DNA from: Cheilinus undulatus
Lineage: Eukaryota > Chordata > Actinopteri > Labriformes > Labridae
DNA: 64,000 nt
Assembly: GCF_018320785.1 (NCBI RefSeq)
Contig: NC_054882.1
Location: 27,098,719 to 27,162,718 of the forward strand
Direction of reading: 5' to 3'
Below, piece after piece: positions 37,401 to 49,700 of this stretch. Both the position numbers and the translations under genes were made by a program. The notes under the pieces were generated by a model that was not told where the DNA came from, did not search any database, and saw only the letters and a program-made list of their open reading frames with translations. The first letter of the stretch is position 1; every line of letters begins with the position of its first letter.

Positions 37401-39170
37401 GGGATTATTGGCGTATGCTTTGGGGTAATGTGGGTTTTTACAGCGGATATAGCTCTGTTATTTTAATAGAAAAATGACAAGGAAAAACAAATTACACCTC
37501 AAGAAGCCTGTATCTTTTGATCTGATATACACAACACAAGCGTGGCCTCAGACTCCGCTCACATCCCAGTGACTCCATGTTCATCTGAAAGCTATCGCCA
37601 TAACCAAAAAGCTCTCCAAGAACACAACTGTCTTTCCCACTATGTATATATTGTAGGTGCTTTGACATGATTGAATCCACTGCACCCAGAGAGGTCAGTG
37701 AAGCCTTGCTGCAGCATCAGGATGTACTGTATACACTAAGAGACATGAAGGGAATAAAGGAGAGGATGAGGCGGTGGAGAGGTCACTTTGAGAAGCTGGA
37801 TGTGAGCGCATGCCAAAACAGCTTCTCTGGATCTCTCTCTCCTCCTCTAATCCCTTCTCTGATCCACCGATGCTCAGGCCAATCATTTGAGGCGGCCCGC
37901 AACCCGTGATCGCTGGGCCCTAATCTGAGCCCTCGGCCCGTCCGCAGTCCACCTCAGACAGCACCGGCTGACTGCCAGCAGAGGAGTGGCAGGCTTAGGC
38001 TTCTCCAGAGAGACAGCTAGAGGTTGTCTCTACATGGATGGGCACTTCGCGGCTCAGCGGGGGAGGGAGGAAGGGGCAACATAGCAGCTGCTCGGGGCAT
38101 ATGGGCAGAATTCATTAAGTCTGGCTAAATAAGCCAATTGTGGAGGCGGTAAAAAGTGTGCGTTTGTATGTCTGATGGAGAAACAAACAAGAGATCACTC
38201 ACAGCGTTTGAGCTCAAATATTCTACCACACACAATTATTCTGAGGACAAATACGCCATGTGATAGCTTTGTCCTGAGATACTACATTTAATGAAGTTGA
38301 CTCAAGGCCCAACATCTGAAAAAACCTTGATCTATTTGTGATGGGCAGTGATTGAGCTGTTAGATGCATAGATTATGTGTCCTTGAGGACTTTTTGCTGT
38401 GCATCCCCAAATGTCATGAGACTGCTCTCTGCCTCAGAAATAAACCTAATCACTATCTGTAAATGTTACAGCTGTTTCCCTAATGGACCTGGCCGGGCTT
38501 TGGAGGCCTCCATTTATATTCGCACACATGAACTGAGGAGAAAACGGAATGCTGATACAGCGACCAGCATGAGTTGAGGCCACAGTGTACAACACATTTC
38601 ATAAATTACATCAAGCTCTGTGCAGATGCGTCAGATACAATGTTGATTTAAATTCAGACTGAAGAACACATCCTGTAACGTGGCCTGTTATCAGCTCTAT
38701 ATTCAGGATTTTCACATTGTTGTGAGGAATCTGTGTAACTTTTAAGAGCACAAACCTGACACAGCTTCTGCCTTGTTCCAGACTTAAATCCATTCCATTT
38801 TATCCAGTAAAAGGTATAATGTATGCTAATCCCCCAGGTGTCAATAGGAACTCTGTTCAATGCATTTGAGATAATAGAGAAGAAGGGGTTGCTCCTATCG
38901 AAGACCTGGAAGATAAAGTCAATGGCACAGTCAATAACAATAAGGTTGTAGGCTTTAATGAGGAATGTTAATTTGAACACAATCAACTGGATTTCAGCTT
39001 AGCTGATTATCAACCTTGGACTTGCATGAGGCTGTTGATAATGCTGGTGGTACAGGGAGGGCATTTTTTTTATCTGTGACAGCTTCTCTCAAACAAAATC
39101 ACTTTGCCTTTTGGCTGTTGAAGTTCAAAACTAACAAACAACAGTTTCCAAAAACCTACACAAATACAGT
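34403..39170. other. Repeat-poor stretch 3' of ift43
   Basis: No exon was recognised on either strand. 34440-35700 is GC-rich and full of overlapping ORFs on both strands, which is a base-composition effect. 35880-38560 looks like conserved non-coding DNA in several places (for example 36450-37060). Confidence 0.45.
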
Positions 39171-39192
39171 TACTGCTCACTACATAGTGATC

Positions 39193-39198
39193 TTTATT
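39193..39198 (-). promoter_or_regulatory. ift43 poly(A) signal
   Basis: AATAAA on the minus strand, about 150 bases past the ift43 stop codon. It is the first canonical hexamer after the stop and probably ends a short 3'UTR near 39175. Confidence 0.6.
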
Positions 39199-39350
39199 TA
39201 GAAAATACAAGAAACACTTCACAAAATATAAACTCTGGATAACAAACAGTAATTGAAGCTACTACAATCAAAGTCAATGGCCGTTATGTTTAATGGACAT
39301 TCACCTAGTTCCCACATGAGCCCTTTAAAGTCCCAGTTCAAACCTCCTTC

Positions 39351-39461
39351 TCATGTTACAGCCAACCCAGCCTGCTCCTCACTCTCTCCTTGATCCCATT
39401 CCATCAGCAGCTCTGAGGACACCTCTGTAAACAGATGATCCCAGTCCCAGTGCACATCATC
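39351..39461 (-). CDS. ift43 exon 9 (last)
   Basis: Acceptor CTCTGCAG, then [11 protein letters not shown], the conserved C-terminal block, and a stop at 39353-39351. 36 residues; starts in phase 0. Confidence 0.96.
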   Translation of the reverse strand, partial: DDVHWDWDHLFTEVSSELLMEWDQGESEEQAGLAVT

Positions 39462-40664
39462 CTGCAGAGCAAAAGAGACACAGAAGAGGGGGAGAGAAGA
39501 AGAATTAAAGAGACAGAGGGAGACAACCCAAGAAAAGAGAGCACGGGGAACAGAGGGAAGAGAATGGGGAAGGAGAACAGAGGGTGTTAATGTACACATC
39601 ATAAATCTTGATTACCTGGGAGACAGAGTGGCAACCTCCCTTGGTGCTCTAGAAACAGCTGGACAGGTCTTCTCCGGGTGCTCACAAGCTATATTTACTA
39701 AAAACTCACTCACCTCTTTCACCTCCTGCTCCGGTGCTAAAACCTTGGTGAGGAGCTTCAAGTCGATCTCTCCGTCCTGAGGGAAGATCACAGAGAAATT
39801 CACTTAGTTTGCATACAGAGGTGATGCTGGCTGCAAAATTAAATGGACCACCTTGACAAGTAAACATGCAAGTGTATGAAAGTGATGTAGCATGAATGCC
39901 CTTAACTCACCAGAGTTTGAAATGCAGAATAATATTTCAGATCGTTGTCTAGATCTCTGTATGTCATAACCCGATTCACCTGGACCCTAAAAGGAAGACA
40001 CAAAGTAAGAAAATATTTAAATCAGGAATCCACAAAGAAGTCCCAGCCTGACAGCAGTAGCTTGACCCTCCATGCAAACCAAGACAAAAAGTAGCTTTGC
40101 AAAAGTTTGAGCAAAATCAAGATCCAAGACTTGAAGCAAAGACCACAGAGAACAGGAGATGGTTGCCAACTGGTAAACGCTTCAAATTGAAACCCAGCTG
40201 CTTATCTGTGGGTTAGAATTAAGTGGAGGGGGGGCTCTCAAAGTGGCCGGGGCCTAGCAGTGCATGCCAGTCCTACTTACTGCACATTACACGCTACATT
40301 GCCCCTGCAATGAGTTCAATGTGGATATTATCTTGCACAGAGAGCAAGCCCCAGCCTAATAACCTCCACCGCTGTCATAGCCTTGCTACATATTCGACAC
40401 ATGTCGGCGTGTCTCTCACTGCCCTGTAAATCAAAGGGCCCCGGTTACACAGGACCCTGTAACAGAGCTGCATAAATCACACCCAACTGTTATTTCTCCA
40501 TTTTAGCCCGATAAAGCAAGACACTCTGCAACGGCACCAGTGGAGGACAGGTAGGTATCAAAGTCATGGGGGCAGGCTACTGATCAGTGTCCTGTGCACG
40601 GACAGAGGTTAACTGTCATACAAGGGTCTGGGGATATGCTTTGTGTGTGTGTGTGTGTGTGTGT

Positions 40665-40703
<39 letters not shown>

Positions 40704-43700
40704 TGGGGGGGGTGAATTAGTGATAAGAGTGAAGTTGAGTTAACAGTGCTCAGTACTGTACATTGGTGGTGCTGCAATTTGCATGGTGAGATCCTCTTCC
40801 TGCACTTCATCAAGATCTGGAATGACTGGAATATCTGAGAAAAAACAGAGAGAACATTATTACAAGAATGATTGGATTACTTAAGAAAAAGTATAACAAT
40901 TTGAAATGTCTGATTAGCTGCCAAATGACAGCATCATTTATGAAAAATAGATTAAATCCCCTGTGTTTTTGTATGAGTGTGTCACCATGTCTGTGTGGCA
41001 CTTCTTCCCTCCCTCTCTTTAGCTACATCCTCATAAGAGCTGCCCTGTCACAATAGCCATGCGGCCATGAATATTCAGGAGGCGAGGCGGCAGCTCTTCC
41101 CGCTGTGAGAGGGGCGCTGGCCAGGGGCTCCCCATAAAGCACCCCCTGCTACCTTAGCATTTGGGCCCTGTCAGCACCGCCCACCCCCAGGACCCGCGGT
41201 GGCCGGTAGGCCGACCTCCATGTCCACTCTGCCACTCCGACTGGGGCAGCATCCAGCCATGTGCAAGAGTATTTGCTTGCGGGCCCATCTGTGTGGGGTC
41301 GGAAGTCACAGTGCGGCCTGGCAGGGGCTGTGGTGCCAGGAGCCGCCAACCCGCTGCTCAAACAGTGGGAACCCGCTTTAATTGGCAAAACGCAACAGGA
41401 CAGAGGATGGCTCCTCTCCCAAGAAGGACAGGGCAAACTTTCACAGCAATTTTCAGATGGACATTTGTTGGAGCAGGAAAGAAGAGCAGCATAACAAGCT
41501 TCAGGGGAAGAATTGATAAAAATAAGCTGATTAAGATAAAATCATTAAAGACTGATTAAAATGACTTTAATTACAAATACACTGTTGTGTGATGAAATTT
41601 CATCATCAGATATGATAGTAGCTAGATAAAACAATGTAGGGCCCAACAATCACAGAGGAAGAGAATTATTAAAATTTGATCAAAAGTTGACTTTACATGC
41701 TTCTCTTTGGATGTGATATTGCATTCTTGAGCAACATTTACTGTTTGTAAAGCAAACTGTGACTTCTTATTAACTCTACAGCTGAGTGTTGGCAGTAGAA
41801 GAGAGAGAGAGAGGGAGACAGACATATATGGAGGGAAAAGAGAGAGCTGGACTGCATGAAGAGAGGTGTCAGTAATCTCTAACCACAGTACCGCACCCTG
41901 AGGGGAAAGTCAATAGAAGAGCTAAATAGAGGTGACGAGATGGAAGTCTGAATCTGATGGGAGGAAATATCTTGGCATCTATGTCTCCATTCCTTCAAAA
42001 TTACTCCTGGAAATAAAATGGACTTAAGAAAGCACTGCGCAATGAATTTCAGTTCTTAATAAAAGTTAAAGACCTTTGAGAAAAAAACCTACATTTCTCA
42101 GGTGGACAAAGAAATTCTGACCGTTCAAAAGCTAACCCATCAACTTTGAGTAGATAACAAAAGCTCAGTCTCCGTTGATAACTTATTTCTTTCTCTTTTT
42201 TAATTAAACCAAATTAAAAATGCCATGCTCGTTTAGCCGCTGACAAGATTCATCTGTGTTTCTGATATCCAAATAAATGCAGGCGCGGGTATTTCATATT
42301 CATGAGGCCCCGGTGACACTTTGTCCTCTCATTTACAAAGCACAGCGTTCAGCAGAATTCGTCCCCCCTGGACCCCCAATCAAATTTAATGGTCTTAGTG
42401 CAATGACATCAAAAAGCCTTGCCGTCCAGCTCTTTGCAAACAGCTTCTCGGTTTGTCTATCCATCCACTCGCAGCCTTTTTTCATTCCAGCCAGTAATAC
42501 ACTATTAACACGTTGCATGAGAGTTTAATGTGAAGCTCAGAGGCAGATGTTGTCTATATGCAAAGTCTATTATTTAGAGAAAAAAAGGAACAGCATTTTT
42601 AAATGAGCTTTAAATTCAACCCATTACTTGAGGTCAAGTGGGTCATCAAAGCAGCTGAAAACAAGAGTGTGTTTTCTTCTGACGCAGAGGGTCAGAAGAA
42701 AACACACACCGTCTCCGCACACGCTGACTTCCCTCCCTCGGCTGGACGTACATCAAGGTGGCTTTTGTGTGGCAGTGAGAAGGCCATGTGTATTCTTATT
42801 ACACAGCCGTGTCCTGCTTCCTCGCTGAAGCATGTAAATATCAAAAGGGGATAATTTGCTGGGGGTGTGGACACTCCCGGCAGGCATACGCCAGTAAATG
42901 GCTTTGGGGAACAGGGCATCTCTCAGCATCACTTCTATAATCTGCACAGGGGTCCGGTCAAATGATAACCTTAGCACAGACTCCATTTGAGAGGCTTGTG
43001 GTATAATATTCAAAACATCAGCAGCTATAGAATAAGACATGGAACACATGAGTGTGTTTGTGATACTGGTGCTATTTTAAGTGAGCAGCAGGCAGCAGTG
43101 GGGGCAGCTGATGGGAAGATGGGAGCAGGGGGACTGGGTGAGCCCCTCTCTCTTTTTCTCTCTCTCTGTGCTTGTAGCCAGTGGACATAGGGGATAAGGG
43201 TAGGGGACATAATCAAGATCGCAGGGGCTATCTCACTAACCCTCAGCACTGTAATTTCCACTGCCCCTGCCTTGGGCTCTGTATTAAGAGGTCTCCCTCC
43301 ACAGAGTAATAATCTTTCCGGCAGCATTAACTACGAGGGGGACCAAACCTCTGGACTCTTCTTTCAACTGGACATTTGAGCCAGTGCATGCTGCAGTGAC
43401 AGGCAGCATGTGTGTATGTGGGTAAACATAAATATAACAAAGACACCAACATACATGAAATGGATTCAACAGGACATTAAATGGTGCAATTCCCTGTCAT
43501 TGTCCTTTATCAATAGATCTGATTTCATATAAAAGCCATTAAATACAATGATACATTTCTATGCTGTTTTCCCAGTGTCAAAAGAAAGCAATGGCAATGC
43601 AGAGTTTCACTGCAACTGTTGCAGGCAAACTGCAATTTAACAGAAAATTGTAGCAACAGCTCTAGATAATAAGCAGTATACAGTAAGTATGTTGAGGTGT

Positions 43701-46700
43701 AGCACAATTTTGGTTAAGAAGATTAATAACAGGTTTTGATTTGTAAAAACTGATTATACTGAATATGATCTTAATAAGAGTAACCTGTGGAATTCTACAA
43801 GGTTCAGTTTTGGGATTTAAGCTATTCATACTTTATATGAACGATATTTGTACAGTAACTGACACATTAAAATTTCAAATTTTTGAGGATGACACAAATT
43901 ATTTTTGCTCTGGAGGGAACATTTAGAAACTGTTGAAAACAGAAGAAATTGTATTGATTATGTTAAGTAAATGGTTTGTTTTAAGTAAGCTATCATTAAA
44001 GTTCCTTTAAAGTGATAAAAAAAAATCTTTATTCTAGGTTATACAGGACAACTGTGTTATGAACCACCAGGACAAATTTAAGTTATGAAAAACATCTCTA
44101 AGTTTATAAAATTAAGCTTCAAGATCATGAAAAATTAGGCAGTAAAATCTTCTCCGGGATGTTGTGGGCGTGTTGGTTGAATGAACTGAGGCCACACCCA
44201 CTCATAAGAAATACAATCATCTTAAATAAAAAAAAAAAAATCACTTCTGATCAGGGCGCAGCTGCCTGAGAGAGTGACAGAAGTTGGTCATTAAATTTAC
44301 TGTTTTCTGGCGCAAATCTTTCCATTATGCTTTCTTTTAATGACCCGTAGGCCACTGTGGCTGATAGATTTGGGAAATTTACCTCACAATGAACAAATCA
44401 CGGCATATAGCTGGCTGTTAACTTTCAATGAAGGCAGTTACATCAGCTAATATCAGACTGTGCTGAGATGAACTTCTCGGTGATTTTATCTCATTGTAGT
44501 GTTAGAGGGGCGGGGTTATTCCCCATCAAGACTGGTGATGTCATGGGCTCCTCAAATAAAACCAAGCCAGGAAAGAGGAGAACAAGTTTTTACTGGTCTA
44601 AATCAAAAAATCAGTCACACATAGATCTCAATGTTTCCACATGTTTACAGCAACCTTATCCCAACATATCTCGTGTGTTAAGACAAAAAGTTTGGATTAC
44701 TGTTTACAGGGACTTTAAATAAAATTAAAACAAAATGCATGTTTTTTGGTGGTAAAAGGGCTGACACTGATGTAAAACTGAATTTAAGCAATGTTGAAAT
44801 TGACAGTTTATGAAACTAAGTTTTTGGGAGTGATTATATTTGACAAACTTTGCTGGAAGCCACACATAGAACATGTAAAATGAAAATTATCCAAGTCTAT
44901 TTCTATTCTTTATAAAAAAAGGGGGAAAAAAAGGGATTTACCGCATAAAAACTACCTTCATATACCTTACTGCTCACTTATAACGCCTTATATGACATAC
45001 TGTGTTGAATTTGGGGAAATACAAATAAAACTAATTTAGATCCAATAATCAGCCGAACTGCAGAAAAGAACAATTGGGATACTACATAAAGTTGAATACT
45101 GTGAATCTACCAATCACTTTTTAATAGGGTCATCGATATTCAAATTTATGGACATTGAATGTTCAAAAACACTAGAAATTAGGTTTCATGTGCCAAAGAA
45201 CATTCCAGTTTGTATTAAAAAAATATTCAAAATAAGAAAGGAAATTTCAAGGGGATTGCTCATGTTTGAAACTTATGAAGTGAGAACAAATAATTAAAAT
45301 TGATGAGAGCCAGTTTGGAGAGTGAAGTTATGGGACAGACTTATTGATGAACTGAAAATGTGTTCTTCACTGTCAGTATTCAAAAAGACTTTAAAATGAA
45401 AAAAAAAAAAAATCAAAGGTTACGATGTGAATTGAAACTCAATAAAAATTGATTTTAAACCATCATATATTTCGTTTTTCATTATATTGCTGATTTTCTG
45501 GGTTAATCAGTGGATGGTTCAGGATAGGCCAAAATAAGCCACTGGCTTAAGGCAATTCCTTTTTGGTTACTGACTGACAAAGTTTATGTTAAATTATCTA
45601 TTTGATGCTTCTTTTGGTGAACGTGTATGCAACCGAAATTTAAAAAAAAAAAAAAAAAAAATTCATTTAAAAAAAGTTGGGTGATCATTTTTATTTTAGT
45701 TCTTAATTAGGACGTTGACATATGTAAAGGCTATCAATTTATAATTTCAAGGACATTACTAAATTCTCCATATATGGAAAAAAAAAACAAGAAAAAACTA
45801 AATGAATCAAACAGAAAACTGCATTAACAAATGCACAGGTTAAATTTATGACAATCAGACCTTTAAAAGCATATGTATTTAAATAACCTTTAAAAAACTG
45901 TAAAAGTACTAAAACTATACTTCTTCAAGTTCTACTTTAGGCCTTAACATAATTAATTACATTTGGAAAAATAGTAAAATTGTTTATCTATTGCATTGCT
46001 GCAGCTTCATTTTGAGTTACATACTGTAATTATTATCAAATTTCTATAACTTTTCTATTTTTAACCCCGAACCTTTCTGATTTTAACACAACAGATATTT
46101 CTGAGCCGTTATGATACACTGATCAAAGTTGACTATTTTAGTATTTATTAATTCATCAAAGACTGAATTATTCAACACTACCTGAGGTAGTGTTGCGTAA
46201 AAGTCTTTCAGTGTTGTGAATGAGCTTTTTATTCCTTTCAACCACCCATACTGAGGCAGTTTGACCCTATTTCCCCAGCTGCCTGCTGCTGCAAAATAGA
46301 ACAATTATTCTAGGCAGCGTTTAGCTGAAATTTCCCCCCTCAGTCCTGACATTGTTTGTGGTGTGTAGAGTCAGGGCCCTCAGGTGACTCAGTTAACGCT
46401 AGATCTGTATTCAACAGCACCTGCTCCGCTCCCTGTGTGTGTATGTGTGCTTGACTAACTGTAATGCTTTGGGTGGTGAACTAAAATCATATTGCTCCAT
46501 CAGCTATAGATCTAGCCTTAATTAATTAGTATATTCAATCACCATTTTTATTAATAAAAATGCTTTGTTCTATGATGTCACAGACTGGTCAAAGGCAGAG
46601 CTCTTACACATGAATCCATGCGAGGTTCAAGGAGAAATATGGTGTGGGCATCAGTGAAAAGCGATGATCTGACTGCCTGCTTATCTGCTCTACTTCTACA

Positions 46701-49700
46701 GGATGAATGTGCTGGGGAGGCACCCGAGGGCTCCTCTCTGCCCGTGAGGTGAGACACAGAGTGGGGGATAGTCAGGGTGCTCTTACCTCCTTCATCATCT
46801 GATCCCTGGGGTGTTTGTGGTCGAAGGCGGCGGCTGTAGAAACAGGAAGTGAGAGAAGATGAATTATTTAATGCCCTCAAAATGTAGCTCTATGATGAGG
46901 TCATCATAAAGGGTGAGTTTGTGGCTTTGCCTTGATAATTTGCTTCTATTTTGTCTTTTTGATACTTTGGACACTTTTACAGTCTGACTGGACTTCTGAA
47001 CAGTAAACTCTGACAGAGCAGTGAAACACTGCTGGGCTGTCTGGCTGTTCAGCCTTGCAGCTTTAGACAAGATCACCTCAAAATAAATAAAAACAGCTGG
47101 AGCAGCAGACTGTGTAAGTATTACTAAGACAAGACAGCTGTGACAGAAGCACAAGATAAGGGGTTTTTCTGCAGAGGAACAACTTTCCCACAATGGTCAT
47201 GACTGTGATGATGAGTAAAAAACAGACAACTGCGTCCTCTACCTGCCTCTCCTCATGATGTCTATTCTATTCACAGAGTGATGTGAGGGAGGGTGAGGGG
47301 GGGGAAACTGGAATAACAGGAAAACTTGGCTCCCAACAGCAATAAAAGTGATGACAACTCAGTCATGCTGTTTTTTTTTAATCATGTTAAGTGATTGTTC
47401 TTGGAAGGCAAGGATTAGCTGCAACCAAGGACAATGTAAAAGCACGGAACTGCTGCAAAATGAATGAATATTAAAATTGACCTATTTCTTATCCAAAGAC
47501 ACAAAAATGTAACTGGCATCATATTCAGATAACAAGAAGATGTGAGGGAGAATGAACTTACTCTTCCAGGTCTTCAGCTGTAGGTCTTCTTGAGGATCTG
47601 TAAAGCAGTAGAAATAAAGTTAAACATCCAAAAGTAAAGATCAGATTGTTTTTATTCTTTTAGAAATACATGAACAACAGAACTTAGTTTTATATAATAT
47701 ATAAATGGTACACTTCAGTATTCCTGGCACGGACCACTTTTGATGACTACATCCTTCCCCTCTGTATCTAATGATAGTCATTCTGCTACATCACACACAG
47801 TGGGCCCTACACTGGTCGTGTCTTCACTCTCCTCTCTGTTGTCTCAGCCTCATCTCCTGCTGGATTGTGCAGCTATTTTCAGACTTTTCTCATTTACACA
47901 GCTCAGCTTGAACAGATCATGCCAGAGACCCAAAATACTGTGTTTTAACACTTTTCTGTCTCATCACAGTATTTTTAGCATACAGGGTCTGTTTTAAGAA
48001 AGGGAACAATCACACTGACAGAAAAGCAAAGAAAATGGATTACCTCATTATTAAGTATTTATCAAAATCAATAACCATATAACCAAAGCAGATTCAACTT
48101 TACACTGTTTCTGTGTTACAAGTGTATAAATTGTACAGACTATTTTTCAGGATGGTTGAGGAGTGCCCCCTACTGGTTTTAAAATTTTGAGATCCACCAT
48201 TTCAAGACTCATTTTTATTTAACCTCCTAAGACCTGAGCTTGTGCTTGGAATGAATTTTTAGTTTCTCCCTCTTGTTTGTGATCAGTAGGACCTGATAAG
48301 TTTAAAAGCTTAACCCAATCATTGAACAGGAAGTAGTTAAGACCAAACTGATGTCCACAAATCTCCTGACGGTCCTGCCTCTACAGAAAATACAGACCTG
48401 GATTGGTTTTAGAGCAGATGTTTAGGCTGAGTGTTGTTGTGGGTCTTCAGTCAGTCAGAAATGGTGTCAGAGAGGGATGGGGCGGTCATTTTAAAGATGG
48501 ACCTCAAGGACTGGTAAAGGCCAAACATCAATATTCACACTGAGGGTTCTGAATTTATTTGAAGGTTTTCCCTTACAAAATCCACACAAGTTCACTAAAA
48601 TTTCAAGGAAGTTACCTAAAACCTCTGTGAAATTTCTTAAAGGTGCAGTGTGTAAAAAAATGGGAATATCAGCAACATCTCACAGTCAATTCTAGATTGT
48701 GACACTCATTTCTCTGGTGGAAACTGCAGCAACCAGTGGTATTAAAATATATATGTAAGTATCTGTTATTCTAAGATGACCTGGAAGAGTAAGTTCTAAG
48801 ATGGCGGTGTCCATGGAGGGACACAAATACAAATCACCTGAATGAAAAAAAAAATGTACTCAGGTGATTCAACACTAATTTAGATGGATCTACTTACAAA
48901 TTTCATGTTTATTTTGACCAAGTTTGTTCCATTAAATGCTACTAGGCTAAATATAACACTATGTACCTTTAAACATATTTCTAAAATATCCCAGAAAACT
49001 TTCCATAAATGTTTCAGCGAAATTTTTTCAAAAAGCCTAAACATTCCAATAAATATTTCCCTCAAATGTCCATGTAAATTCCTGGAAATTTTTGAGCAAA
49101 TTCCTTTTACTTATGAAATTCCCAAAAATTAACACACATTCCACCCAAATTCTATGAAGAAATTGGGAACTCCCCGACATTCAAAAAAATCCCATAAAAT
49201 TACATGAAATTTCTCCAAGAAATTACCAATACATTTACCAGATATATTTTAAAATTAGGGCTGTCAAAAGATTAAAATCCACTACGATTAATCTCTGAAT
49301 TTCTGTAGTTATTTGCAATTAATCACACCTTTTTAATTGCCTTTCAAAATGCCACTATTTTGCATTTAAAACTGTTTACTTTTCATTTTGGATTTTTCTT
49401 GTGTCTTAAACTACAGGTAACTGAACTCCTGTTTGGGTACAGACCTAGCCTACTTTTAGAGGTAGATCAAAGATTTAAACATGGACTTAACCACAGAAAA
49501 AGGAACTTGCTATGAACTTAAAATGAAAGAAAAGATCAGTTAAAAGGTGCATATGACTTCTGACTTATCCACTGAGCTGTCTGTGAATTTTTTAAAGTAA
49601 AATGACATATACAGGAGCAGTGGTACAGCTGACATGCCTAAAACAAAGTGTGTTGAAAATATTAATGTGCTAATTGTGTACCTTAATTAATTTCAATTAA

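Larger units (their letters stand above)
40835..46786 (-). other. ift43 intron 5
   Basis: 5.95-kb intron. The first part (40835-43690) is repeat-poor and partly GC-rich (41040-41440, 42280-42980), with candidate regulatory DNA. The second part is filled by a decayed LINE (43740-45660) carrying a MITE. Confidence 0.8.

Noticed and set aside
41149-41559. Two antiparallel ORFs of 95-132 codons in ift43 intron 5
   Set aside because: Same composition effect; no family features.
44468-44722. 84-codon ORF in the MITE at 44008-44717
   Set aside because: Lies in a repeat and has no family features.
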